Assembly (NCBI GenBank): GCA_023014335.1
Contig: JAECYW010000001.1
Location: 558,001 to 622,000 of the forward strand
Direction: 5' to 3'
DNA from: Galerina marginata
Taxonomy: Eukaryota; Basidiomycota; Agaricomycetes; Agaricales; Galerinaceae
Length of the DNA stretch: 64,000 nucleotides
Part shown: piece after piece, positions 9,773 to 20,611 of the stretch
Layout of the letters: each line of letters begins with the position of its first letter
How positions within the stretch are numbered: the stretch's first letter is position 1
Translations under genes and position numbers: made by a program
The notes under the pieces: model-generated
Database searches by the model: none
What the model saw: the letters and a program-made list of their open reading frames with translations, nothing else
Told to the model about the DNA's origin: nothing

Positions 9773-11727
9773 ACTTGGTCAGAGGCCATTGCTGCGCATG
9801 GCAAAAACAAGTTCTTACTTTGGGGGTGAGGCAGTACCTCGAGAAATGTTATTACATAAATACATGTTAAATAAGTAAATAATATGTAGTCTGCTCAAAT
9901 CTGAACTGATTAGGATGTTCTTGTACTCAAAAAAAGCAGAAAAATGAGGCGGTTCTAACAAGCCTAAAACGGCCTGGTCACGTGACCAGGAAGGCCCTGA
10001 TTTTTACGAATTTTTTGATACCAAAATCATCAAAATTGGCCCAGTAATGGCTGAGATACAGAAACCATGCAGGGTCACTATAGCAGTGGGAGAATTTCCA
10101 ACCATTGCGTTAGAAACCATTTTTGCCTGCTATGCAGGCCGGAAAACTTGGTCAGAGGCCATTGCTGCGCATGGCAAAAACAAGTTCTTACTTTCTAGGT
10201 GAGTCCGACTATAAATGAAGGTTAAATAAGTAAATATTACATAGTCCGCTCAAATCTGAAGCTATTAGGATGTTCTTGTACTCAAAAAAAGCAGAAAAAT
10301 GAGGCGGTTCTAACAAGCCTAAAATCTGGCCCTGATTTTTATGAATTTTTTGATACCAAGATCATAAAAATTGGCCCAGTAATGGCTGAGATACAGAAAC
10401 CATGCAGGGTCACTATAGCAGTGGGAGAATTTCCAACCATTGCGTTAGAAACCATTTTTGCCTGCTATGCAGGCCGGAAAACTTGGTCAGAGGCCATTGC
10501 TGCGCATGGCAAAAACAAGTTCTTACTTTCTAGGTGAGTCCGACTATAAATGAAGGTTAAATAAGTAAATATTACATAGTCCGCTCAAATCTGAAGCTAT
10601 TAGGATGTTCTTATACTCAAAAAAAGCAGAAAAATGAGGCGGATCTAACAAGCCTAAAATCTGGCCCTGATTTTTATGAATTTTTTGATACCAAGATCAT
10701 AAAAATTGGCCCAGTAATGGCTGAGATACAGAAACCATGCAGGGTCACTATAGCAGTGGGAGAATTTCCAACCATTGCGTTAGGAATGTTTTCTGCCTGC
10801 TATGCAGGCCGGAAAACAAGTTCTTTTACTACGTAAGAACTTGTAACAAGATTAATTAATTGACTACAATAAGAACTTGTAATAAGATTAGTTCATACGT
10901 CACTTAGTTTTTATCGGATTTCCTTGAAATAAAGTGTGTAATTATCAGAAAAATCAGGGCTAAAAGATGGTGTCACATGCGTATTGTCACATCTTTATGT
11001 GACTTACCAAATGCGGAATATTGTTGAAAACACTGTAAATAAGCTATATTGAGAGATTTTAAAGACATTAAAATAAAATAAAAATACTGATAATGTTTTT
11101 TTTATCTAAGAGATGGTCTGTGCACACATATCACATGACATATCCCTGAGAATATTTTGGTCTAACTTGGTGCATCAACTGATTCCAAGGCAATTGCACA
11201 AAGTCCTGCTGTGAGTTTGATTATGTAAGCTTCTAGAACATTATTTTCATGTTATTTGGTCATGTTTTGCAATGTTTGGTGTGCCGTTATCCAGTCAGTT
11301 TAACACCAATTTTCGGATTTTCACCAAGTTGAGCTGACTGTTTGCCTGATTTGGACACCATGACATCATTGCAAAACATATGTAAATATTTGTACATTAT
11401 TCTAGATTGGTCTGGGTAACATATTTTAGTATATCTAGCTCACTGAAATCTGTTTTAAGTGTAAATTCACACAAATTTGCGCTTTTTGGGTCGTGTGAAC
11501 AGGTCACATGACCTAATCAACCCTGGATACACATGCCACATGAAAGCCCTGATTTTTACGAATTTTTTGATACCAAGATCATCAAAATTGGCCCAGTAAT
11601 GGCTGAGATACAGAAACCATGCAGGGTCACTATAGCAGTGGGAGAATTTCCAACCATTGCGTTAGAAACCATTTCTGCCTGCTATGCAGGCCGGAAAACA
11701 AGTTCTTTTACTACGTAAGAACTTGTA
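9773..11727 (+). mobile_element. Head-to-tail array of three short E copies and one long E variant
   Basis: Copies start with ACTTGGTCAGAGG at 9773, 10146 and 10481. The first two end at GGCCGGAAA without the terminal hairpin and run straight into the next copy. The third ends with the complete terminal stem at 10845. A long variant follows (10846-11727) with a different 5' part but the same last 200 bp and the same terminal stem. The array sits inside the Gypsy integrase frame. It has replaced roughly 100 codons between the catalytic core and the chromodomain. Confidence 0.9.
10846..11727 (+). mobile_element. Long E variant (E-L), copy 1
   Basis: 882 bp. The last 200 bp (from CCCTGATTTTTACG to AACTTGTA) match the short E family including both 3' hairpins. 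The first 650 bp are unrelated to short E and recur in 14662-15516. This part is AT-rich with GTCACAT and CATGTGAC repeats and no coding potential. It lacks the ACTTGGTC 5' end of short E. Confidence 0.85.
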
Positions 11728-14254
11728 ATGGAGTATGCTGAGTTGAGGAGTGCACATGGTTATTATATGCAAACTCAGCAAGTGGGAGGAGTCCTTGCCA
11801 GTCATCTTGACGTTCACTGACAAAGACTCGGATGTACTGTTCCAATTCCTGGTTGACACACTCTGTCTGGCTGTCGGTCTGCGGATGGTAGGAAGTTGAC
11901 GGAGCAAGCTGAATTCCTAAGAGGTGGTACAGCTCCTTCATGAACTTGGCAATGAACTGGGAGCCGCGGTCGGAGACAACTTTCCAGGGTAGTCCGTGGA
12001 GCTTCCAGACATGCTTCAGGAAGAGTTGGGCAGCTCCAGCAGCGGTAATAGTAGTGGTGGTCTCAATGAAGTGACCCCGCTTACCAGCACTGTCCACAAC
12101 AACCATGATCGCGTCATATCCTGCAGAATCCGGAAGCTCAACAATGAAGTCCACGCTGATAGTGTGCCAACGGTCAGAGGGGACTGGGAGAGGAACAAGT
12201 TCACCAGATGGTAGACAGTGTTGGACCTTGGTTCGGAGGCACATATCGCAGGTAGCGACATACCGGCCAACATATCTTGACATGTTTGGCCACCAATAAT
12301 TCCGTGAAACCATTTCCAAGGTCTTAAACCGTCCAGCATGCCCAGCAATCCGAGTATCATGGCAGAGGGAGACAATGCGCCGGCGGAGATCTGAGTTAAG
12401 TGGAACATAGATCTTGCCTCGGAAGTATAGGAGACCATCACGCTCAGACCATTCACTAGAGTGGATAGAGTGAGAGGAGGTTTTCCTAAGCGCTTGAATT
12501 GCCTTTGCCACTGGTTCCTCCTCAATAGGACCTTTGACACCTTTGCGGATATCACGGAGGATATCAACCTCAGCGCCCACAATCTCAACTGCCTCTAGAG
12601 CACGAATCGCAAAGAGTTTTGGAGTCAGAAGAGTGATATTGGAATTATCCTCTGATCCAGTGCCATGATCTGCTCTTCGAGATAGTGCATCCGGCTTTCC
12701 CATAGTCCGGCCTGGTTTGTGGTGCATAAGGAAGTCAAACCGGGCAAGGACCAGGGACCAGCGAGCTTGACGGCGGTTGAGCTGTTTTGTGGTCATGAAA
12801 TACTCCAAGTTCTTATGATCCGTCCAGATCTCGAACTGGTGTTCTGCGCCTTCAAGGAAATGCCTCCACTCTTGTAAAGAGCGGATGATAGCAAGCATTT
12901 CCTTGTCGTGAATTTCATAGTTCCGCTCAACAGGGGACAGGGACTTGGAGTAGAACGCGACAGGGTGCCACTTGTCATCATCCGGGGAGACCTGAGACAG
13001 TACAGCTCCAGTTGCAAAGTCAGAGCTGTCGGCCTCAACACGGAATGGACGGGTGGAGTCAGGGGACATGAGAACTGGGGAAGAAGTAACAGACTGCTTG
13101 AGCTTATCGAAGGCAGCCTGCTGATCCGTTCCCCAAGACCATTTCACGTCGTTCTTTGTAAGATCAAAGAGCGGGCGCGCATGCTCCGAGAAGTCGCGGA
13201 TGAACCTTCGATAGAAATTGGTAAAGCCCAGGAAGGACTGTACTTCTTTCTTATTCTTGGGTTCTGGCCATTCCGCAACTCCTGCCACCTTGACTGGGTC
13301 CATAGCCACAGAGTTATGGGAAATGATAACTCCAAGGTACTCCACTGTGGTCTGTTCAAACTCGCATTTATCCGGCCGGAGGTAGAGCTTGTGCTTTTCC
13401 AGGAGCTCAAGTACTCTTCGAGTGACCTTCTGGTGTTCTTCCAGTGTTTCCGTAAAGATGAGGATGTCGTCGAGGTACACGACTACAACACCTTCTGAGA
13501 TTAAATCCTCAAAGATGTCGTTCATCATTGTCTGGAACGTGGCAGGACTATTGGTGAGCCCAAAGAACATGACGAGCGGTTCGAACAGTCCACGGTTGGT
13601 CCGGAAAGCAGCCTTCCACTCATCTCCTTCCTTCATCCGGACATTATTGAAACCCCAGCGGACATCAAGCTTGGTGAAGTACTTTGCACCTCGGAGTTTA
13701 TTGATCAACTCTGAAATGAGTGGGAGTGGGTACTTATTTTTCACCGTCATAGCATTGAGTGCACGGTAGTCCTGGACGAGGCGGAGAGAACCATCCTTCT
13801 TCTTGATAAAGAAGACGGGAGATGCCATGGGGGACTTGGAAGGACGGATGCGACCCGAATCCAGGTTTTCCTTGATGAAAGCGTCGAGTTCCTTCTGCTC
13901 TGAGACCGCAAGCGGGTAGACCTTGCAGCTGCGTGGTGTGGCATCAGCTACAAGTTCAACTGCATGGTCCCAGGGCTTGTGCTCAGGAAGGTTATCAAAC
14001 GACTCTTTGGAAAACACCGAATGGAAGTCCTTGAGGTGCTCAGGAACGTGCTTATCAAAGTCCGTGGGCTCAGAGTTCTTCTTGAAGGCTTCCGCAAGGC
14101 GCTGGGAAATAGTTGAACCAGCGCGGATGTGCTCTGCTTCTGGTAAAAGCCCAGTGGCAAAGATGCGGTCACCTTCTTCAAGAGCAGGATCCTCTGGAGA
14201 GGGAGAAGAAGACGGAGCTGGCTCGTCATCATCTTCCTCATCATCCTCATGATC
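11728..14254 (-). pseudogene. Gypsy reverse transcriptase, RNase H and integrase core
   Basis: A long open frame on the minus strand. RT is identified by [32 protein letters not shown] and [11 protein letters not shown] (catalytic YLDD intact). RNase H is identified by [16 protein letters not shown] and [19 protein letters not shown]. The integrase HHCC zinc finger is seen in [18 protein letters not shown] with CDMCLRTK, and the DDE core in [18 protein letters not shown] and [13 protein letters not shown]. It ends in [12 protein letters not shown], where the E array interrupts. Upstream, in coding direction, it joins gag/protease across the 14255-15516 E composite, whose far side reads [11 protein letters not shown]. 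The catalytic residues seen are intact, but the frame is not continuous with protease or chromodomain. Confidence 0.95.
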
Positions 14255-15516
14255 ACTTGGTCAGAGGCCATTGCTGCGCATGGCAAAAACAAGTTCTTAC
14301 TTTGGGGTGAGGCAGTGCCTGAAGACTTACACTATTATTAAATAAATACATATTAAATATGTAAATAATATGTAGTATGCTCAAATCTGAACCGATCGGG
14401 ATGATCTTATACTCAAAAAAAGCAGAAAAATGAGGCGGATCTAACAAACCTAAAACGACGTGGTCACGTGACCAGGAAGGCCCTGATTTTTACGAATTTT
14501 TTGATACCAAGATCATAAAAATTGGCCCAGTAATGGCTGAGATACAGAAACCATGCAGGGTCACTATAGCAGTGGGAGAATTTCCAACCATTGCGTTAGA
14601 AACCATTTTCTTCTGCTATCAAGTGTAGAAAACAAGTTCTTTTACTACGTAAGAACTTGTAACAAGATTAATTCATACGTCGCTTAGTTTTTATCAGATT
14701 GCCTTGAAATAAAGTGTGTAATTATCAGAAAAATCAGGGCTATAAAATGGTGTCACATATGTATTGTCACATTTTCATGTGACTTACCAAATGCGGAATA
14801 TTGTTTGAAATACATAGTAAATAAGCCATTTTAAGAGATTTTAAAGGCATTGAAATAAAATAAAAATACTAATGATGTTTTTTTACCTAAGAGATGGTCT
14901 GTGCACACATATCACATGACATATCCCTGAGAATATTTTGGTCTCACTTGGTGCATCAACTGATTCCAAGGCAATTGCACAAAGTTCTGCTGTGAGTTTG
15001 ATTATGTAAGCATCTAGAACATTATATTCAAGTCATTTGGTCATGTTTTGCAATGTTTGGTGTGTCTTTCATGGGTTATCCAGTCAGTTTAACACCAATT
15101 TTCGGATTTTCACCAAGTTGAGCTGACTGTTTGCCTGATTTGGACACCATGACATCATTGCAAAACATATGTAAATATTTGTACATTATTCTAGATTGGT
15201 CTGGGTAACATATTTTAGTATATCTAGCTCACTGAAATCTGTTTTAAGTGTAAATTCACACAAATTTGCGCTTTTTGGGTCGTGTGAACAGGTCACATGA
15301 CCTAATCAACCCTGTATACACATGCCACATGAAAGCCCTGATTTTTACGAATTTTTTGATACCAAGATCATAAAAATTGGCCCAGTAATGGCTGAGATAC
15401 AGAAACCATGCAGGGTCACTATAGCAGTGGGAGAATTTCCAACCATTGCGTTAGAAACCATTTTCTTCTGCTATCAAGTGTAGAAAACAAGTTCTTTTAC
15501 TACGTAAGAACTTGTA
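14255..15516 (+). mobile_element. E short copy fused head-to-tail to E long variant
   Basis: A short E (14255-14661, 407 bp, complete with terminal stem) is followed without spacer by a long variant (14662-15516, 855 bp). The pair interrupts the Gypsy between protease and RT. Flanks are TTGGTTGAT and GATCATGAG on the minus strand. If the original was GATGAT no target duplication was made. Alternatively GAT is a 3-bp duplication, so this site alone is ambiguous. Confidence 0.9.
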
Positions 15517-16700
15517 ATCAACCAAGTCTGGGAGATCGCCCATTTTGCAAGCATTGATATGGCGCATGATTGCCTTCTGGACTTTGCGTTCCCCCCGGAT
15601 TTCAGTCCGACAGCCCGAGCAGCACCTGGGGGAACACTTGGTCATTTTCACAGTACCCGTTGTGAAGTCAATGTCTGGGTTGTGCTTTTTAAACCAAGTG
15701 TAACCCAAGATAACCTTTTGCTTCCCAAGTTTGGTGTCAGCAAGAAGGATACGCTCGGAATGCGTCTGATAGGTCATGAGCACATCTACCACCTTGGAGA
15801 TTAAACCAGCCTCATTCAGAGATCCAACCACATTATAAACGGGAATTGGCTGTGATAGATTCCGAGTGGGGAGGTTACATTCCTTGACGTAGTCCTCGTC
15901 AATGAAATCTCCAGTGGCGCCAGTGTCACCGAGAGCATCTGCTCCAACCTCAACCATAGTATCCGTGCTTTTGAGGTGCACCAGAAGAATAAGGGAGGTT
16001 GGTCCAGGGCTCATCGAGTTAATAACCAACCGGTCATGCATCCGTTTCTCCCATTTAGCATGTCGCGGAGTCTGGGCCTTGGGAGGAGTTGTCGCTTTAG
16101 GAGGCGGCGGTGGCAAATCCTCAATGCTTATCAGTTCTTCGGTAGGCTCTGGGACTGAGTCTACCTCAAGGACTGAATAGCGATTTTTGGAAGGCAGCGG
16201 GGAAGACTGAACCACCCGCGGCAAGGCGCACACCATTTTCCGCTTCACTGGAATTTCTTCCAGCTCCTTTGACTTGTCCTCTGCCATACGGCTCAGCTCG
16301 GACAACCGATCCTCTAAACCTTTCCGCAGCTCAACCTGACTCATATGACGGACATCAAAATTCTGCTCCTCAAGTTTTTCAACAGCCAATGGTTGGCTGA
16401 GAAGGGGACTCGGGAGAGCAGGTGTCGGAGCAGGGAGTGGGTCTGGAGAGTAAGAAGCTAGGAAAGCCTCATCTGCCCGTTGATTTTGGTCAAGTTGAGC
16501 AGCCAATTGGTACCACCCATCAGGATCCACGTCGGAGGGCCTGCCGCTCACAATTCCGCTAAGAACCACAGAAATGCGTTGAGCTAGCCCTTGTCGGAAT
16601 TTTACCACAATCGTACGGGGGTCGGTGTACTGGGAATCGTGCACAAGATCCAGGAACTCATCCAGGTAGTCATCCACCGAGCAACCTTGCTGGAAGTATG
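15517..16700 (-). pseudogene. Gypsy gag C-terminal part and aspartic protease
   Basis: Minus-strand frame reading DDYLDEFLDLVHDSQYTD and VVKFRQGLAQRISV, typical of retrotransposon gag. An acidic/Pro-rich linker follows, then a retropepsin-like protease with the DTGATGDFID active-site block and a later VILGYTWFKKHNPDIDF block (the family's LG-x-x-WL-x-x-HNP-x-ID). It ends at DLPDLVD against the E composite. No CCHC zinc knuckle is evident. The N-terminal half of gag is at 17579-18308 on the other side of the inserted LINE fragment. Confidence 0.9.
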
Positions 16701-17578
16701 TTTTTTTTTTTTTTTAAATCAACAATTTATATACCGGTGCGCGAAAGCAGTCCGGTCGCCTAACTAATACAAATCCCCGGTCGAAAGCGCGCAGTAAACT
16801 ACTAATCCCCGAACCGAATCCGAACCCATCCGCTTCTTCCGAATCCTTCCAACGGCGTCCTTTGTGCGCCAGGCCTTTGCCAGGGGGGACGGACCACCTA
16901 ACCGCCCAGTCCCGAGAGGGAGGGACGGCCCCCATCGCTACGCCAATACCACGTTTGGACGAACGAACCCGAAGGCCCGCCCGCCCGCACATCTCCTGGC
17001 AGCCGCAGCTGCTGCACTCTCTCCGCCTTCCAAACCCGACGCCCACTTCAGAACCCAGACCCGACCCAAAAACCTTCACCCACCCGCGCCTTGACGACCC
17101 GAAACCCATACCAGCGAAAGGAATAAGCAGATGCGGGGATAAGGCCCCCAACCGATCCGACGGGTTAACGCCTGACTGCGCAAGCCAAAAAAAGCAGCTA
17201 CCATTCGAGATATGGGCCGCAAAGTAACCACCGGTCGTAGCGAATGCAACCGGGTACGAAACGCGAAGAACGCGCGGAACTACACCACCCCGTCCTTGGC
17301 CTGTCAACCTCGTCTGAAGGAGGGATTGGACCTCCCCCGACCGACGCAACCCGGAAGAAGGTATCAAGGCCTCTCTGAGCGATGAGCCCACGCGGAACGC
17401 CTTACCCAATGCCTTGCGGTGCTGCCGCTTGGCGGGCGAAGGAGAAAGCTTCCGGGTTCTCCAACAAAAACATCAACAAACCGTGCAAACGGTCGGTTGG
17501 GGATTGTCTATCGTACTGCGGGCAGTACTTTAGGATGTGTGAGCGGGTCTCACGAGGAGCGCCGCAGCGGGGGCAGCC
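16701..17578 (-). mobile_element. LINE 3' fragment inserted in Gypsy gag
   Basis: An 878-bp 5'-truncated insertion of the same LINE as 19313-25348. It starts at the left with about 15 T (the poly(A) tail of the minus-strand element) and is flanked by GCTGGAAGTATG at 16689-16700 and 17579-17590, a 12-bp target duplication. Its coding end reads CPRCGAPRETRSHILKYCP, the C-terminal zinc knuckle (Cys-x2-Cys, His, Cys) of LINE ORF2, followed by the last codons and a GC-rich 3' UTR of about 700 bp. The open frame that continues through this UTR is probably not functional coding. Confidence 0.9.
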
Positions 17579-18308
17579 GCTGGAAGTATGTTGACCCTTC
17601 CAGAATATTAATGGCAGTCGCCGCAGCGTGAGCTGGAGTGAAGTTGTACCGGAAATCGCGCTCGAATTCTGCCCAGTCAGTCCATGGAAACCCTTCCATT
17701 AGTTCTGATGCTAGTTTCCGTTCTGCCCAGCGGAACGCGTGTCCTGATTTCATGAAAGAAAGAACCCAAAGTATTTGTACAGTCACGTCCGGAAAAGCAG
17801 TCGGAACGAGACGAATATAGGTTCGGCAGGTGAAAAGGAAGGATCTGCCTAAGGAGCGGTCTCCGTCAAAATCCGGCGGAACTCCGGGTCGAAGCGGAGT
17901 AAAGTTCCGAAATTTTGGAACCGGAAACCGGAAGCCTGGGCACTCTGCCTCGGGTTGAGACGCACTCCGGAATTCGGTAAAATCCAAATTTCGGGAGTGG
18001 GGAGCGGGGAGAGCAGAATTCCGAAGTTCAGAAAGTTCCGAATCTTCGGGAATGCCCAGGGGCGGAAGGGGTGCGGAATCGGAGCCATGCGGAGCCGGAA
18101 CAGCGCTCGGAAACGCGGAATCGCCCGGAAACTCGGAAACACGCGGAGGGGGAATGGATGGTGTTACAGGTGTTGTTACAATGGCTGGGGGGTCCGAACA
18201 TCCGAGACGGGAAAGGAATTGTCGTAGGAGTGTCTGGGTGTGTTCCCCTTCACTCCGCAGCGCATTTAAGGCACTCTCGAGGGCGGCAATCTGATCTCCG
18301 GAAGACAT
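17579..18308 (-). pseudogene. Gypsy gag N-terminal part
   Basis: Starts at an ATG at 18308 (MSSGDQIAALESALN), just inside the 5' LTR. It opens with a short predicted coiled coil, then a Pro-rich region, then FDGDRSLGRSFLFTCRTYI and WVLSFMKSGHAFRWAERKLA, matching the conserved gag core of fungal Gypsy elements. It ends at STYFQ, where the LINE fragment breaks it. The QGCSVDDYLDEF stretch at 16650-16688 continues the frame on the other side. Confidence 0.9.
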
Positions 18309-18466
18309 GTCGATGAAATGGCCAAAAACGTCGGAAATGCGGAATTTCCGGGGTGAGGAGGGATTTCGGAGCGGAAATTGAAAAGTCCGGAAAAGCGGAA
18401 TGCTTCGGAAAGACGGAATGCAATTTTGGGCTTCGGAATCGGTTCTCCGAGGGCACTTTTCCCTAC

Positions 18467-18815
18467 TGTAAGGGCAACTGAAGTCCGGGACACCGGAAAC
18501 GGGATCGGTGAACTAGCAGGGAACCAAAGTCAATATATTAAATGCGGTGATCTAATCTAATCTATCTAAATGCACCTAGCAGGGAACCAAAGAGGGAAAA
18601 GTGGGAACCCAATGCTAGGTGAGCGGTATATATAAGAAAAGGCACTTTAGGGCAAGTGTCGCATGTAAAATAATAAAAGTGGTACGATAAAATAAAGTCC
18701 ATAAATAAAATGAAATCTTCGGAATCACGTCCGGACAGGTGGAGCGGAGCGGAACTCCGGAATGTCGGACCCGGAAATCGGAGCTTCGGAAATCGGAAGC
18801 GGAGTTCCCCTTACA
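18467..18815 (-). repeat. Gypsy 5' LTR
   Basis: 349 bp, the partner of 9037-9385. It is followed by the target duplication GTCAT at 18816. On the inner side the minus strand continues GTAGGGAAAAGTGCCC, where a primer site would sit. I could not match it to a particular tRNA. Confidence 0.95.
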
Positions 18816-19312
18816 GTCATCTATCTTGAACAGCCGTGTGGATACGCCAGCTGCAATGCTTGTCTGTTTGTCTTTCGGCTCTTGAAAAGACTGTACGGCT
18901 TGAAGCAGGGTGCAAAGAATTGGTACGTGGCGCTTTGGAAGGCGCTGGAGGAGTTGGGGTTTTGTCGGTTGGAGGCAGATCCTGGGGTGTTTGTGAAGGA
19001 AATGGGGGGGGATTTGATTGTCATGGCGGTTCATGTTGAGGATTGCCTTGTAACAGGCAATTCTATGGAACTGATCAGCAAGTTTAAACAGGATATCCAC
19101 CTCAAATACAAGATTACGGACCTTGGGGCATGCACTTGGATCCTGGGCATCAAACTCAACCGCGACATGATCAAGAAGACCATTTCCCTTTCACAATGTG
19201 CATATATCGACTCCATTGTAACGCGATTCAATTTTGACGACTTGAAGCTGTCCGCTATCCCTATTGATCCGAGTCAGCCACTTTCACATTCCCAATGCCC
19301 GACGACTCTCAT
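18816..19312 (+). pseudogene. Copia reverse transcriptase, middle piece (HVED in place of YVDD)
   Basis: Continues the Copia frame directly after the Gypsy. It holds RLYGLKQGAKNWYVAL (family YGLKQS-x-R-x-WY), GVFVKEMGGDLIVMAV, and VEDCLVTGNSM where the family has YVDDLLITG. The catalytic YVDD box is changed to HVED, which replaces the first catalytic Asp by Glu and should abolish or weaken activity. The LGI-x-L block follows. The piece ends at 19312 inside the target site of the LINE insertion, then poly(T) begins. Confidence 0.85.
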
Positions 19313-19668
19313 TTTTTTTTTTTTTTTAAATCAACAATTTATATACCGGTGCGCGAAAGCAGTCCGGTCGCCTAACTACTACAAATCCCCGGTCGAAAAC
19401 ACGCAGTAAACTACTAATCCCCAAACCAGACCCAAATCCATCCACTTCTTCTGAATCCTTCCAACAGCGTCTTTCGTGCGCCAGGCCTTTGCTAGGGGGA
19501 ACAGACCACCTAACCGCCCAGTCCCGAGGGAGGGACGGCCCCCACTGCTACGCCAATACCACATTTGGACAAGCCGAAGCCCGCCCGCACATCTCCTGGC
19601 AGCCGCAGCTGCTGCACTCTCTCTGCCTTCCAAACCACTTGTTGCTGCTACCTTGATGTGTAAATAAT

Positions 19669-20611
19669 GGTAAGTTGCCCAAAGGGCTCCATGCATCAGA
19701 TAGGTATTCTGCCCAAGACTGTAAGTTGACCATCCTTGGTCAACTTACCAAAGACTGTAAATTGTCCATGTACTACTATTTGGCTCATATCTCAATGAGG
19801 AAAGAAGACACAGCCACGATTTTGATGGATTCAGGGACGCGTCGCTGATTACGTCATTTTTTATCAGAGGCGCAGCCACATCCGAGCGCATCCTGGAAAG
19901 GCTCGGCAAACTGGCCTCACTTTTTGACAGCTTGGGCAGTTTACCAAGCCATTCCCAAATGTGCTCGGATGTGGCTGTGCTATTAATAAAAAATGTGCAG
20001 CCAAGCCATCTGACCCTGAATCCATCAAAATTTTGTGCCTAGCTATTTTTCCCACAGAGAAAAATGCAAAAAAGTGAAAAAAAGCCGGCAGTGAGAAATT
20101 TTGGCTGACGGGAAATTTTCCCAAAAAGGAAAGAGGGTCTCAAAAGAACATAATCTATTTTTAGACTCTATTAAAATTTAAATCACATGACCAGGTACCT
20201 TCCTCATTAAGATATAAGGCTTTTAGTGTTAATTAATAAATTAAGGAACTTAGCACAAATGCTGCTAAGTCCAAAATTAGCTGGCTGACTAAATACTGCC
20301 ATTTTAGGCAATTGCATCTTGATTGCCTTTTATATCATGGATGCAGTGGCCCTGAGAGCTTTTATTTACATTTGTTTACATTTGAGGCCATAAAATTACA
20401 TAAATGTGTGACAAGCATATCAATAGAGGCAAATTCAAAGTCATGTAATCTCAATTGATGCCATCAATCACCAAATAAATATATATATTTCTCTCTGTAC
20501 GTAAGCCACGTTATCGTATGACATAGTCTAACAAATATGCAGGCTGTTGGTAAACTGCCCAACATGGTCAACTTACCTATCTGATGCATGAGCCTCTTTG
20601 GGCGGTTTACC
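19669..20611. mobile_element. TIR element of about 943 bp in LINE 3' region
   Basis: The left end GGTAAGTTGCCCAAAGGG and the inverse of the right end GGTAAACCGCCCAAAGAGG match over about 38 bp, both continuing into CATGCATCAGATAGGTA. The interior is AT-rich, non-coding and has further internal hairpins (for example GTAAGTTGACCA/TGGTCAACTTAC near 19720). It is a non-autonomous DNA transposon by structure. I see no convincing target duplication: the flanks are TAAATAAT and TACCTGAT. The superfamily was not determined. Confidence 0.7.

Larger units (their letters stand above)
9037..18815 (-). mobile_element. Ty3/Gypsy chromovirus, full-length but broken by insertions
   Basis: Bounded by two 349-bp LTRs (9037-9385 and 18467-18815) that begin TGTAAGGG and end CCCTTACA and differ at one visible position. 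They are flanked by GTCAT on both sides (9032-9036 and 18816-18820), a 5-bp target duplication within the Copia RT. A G-rich polypurine tract (minus strand, TTTGAGGGGGGGGTAAT) abuts the 9037-9385 LTR, so transcription runs on the minus strand. The coding order is gag, protease, RT, RNase H, integrase and chromodomain. It is interrupted by a LINE 3' fragment in gag and by E clusters at 14255-15516 and 9773-11727, so it cannot encode an intact polyprotein. Near-identical LTRs mean recent integration. Confidence 0.95.

Noticed and set aside
9773..10845. CRISPR-like or satellite array
   Set aside because: The direct repeats are about 335-373 bp with no spacers and match dispersed mobile copies elsewhere. 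This is a eukaryotic transposon array.
16714..17409. A 231-residue protein on the minus strand
   Set aside because: The frame is open through the 3' UTR of a 5'-truncated LINE fragment. Only the stretch to its right (17420-17578) matches the LINE ORF2 end with the zinc knuckle.
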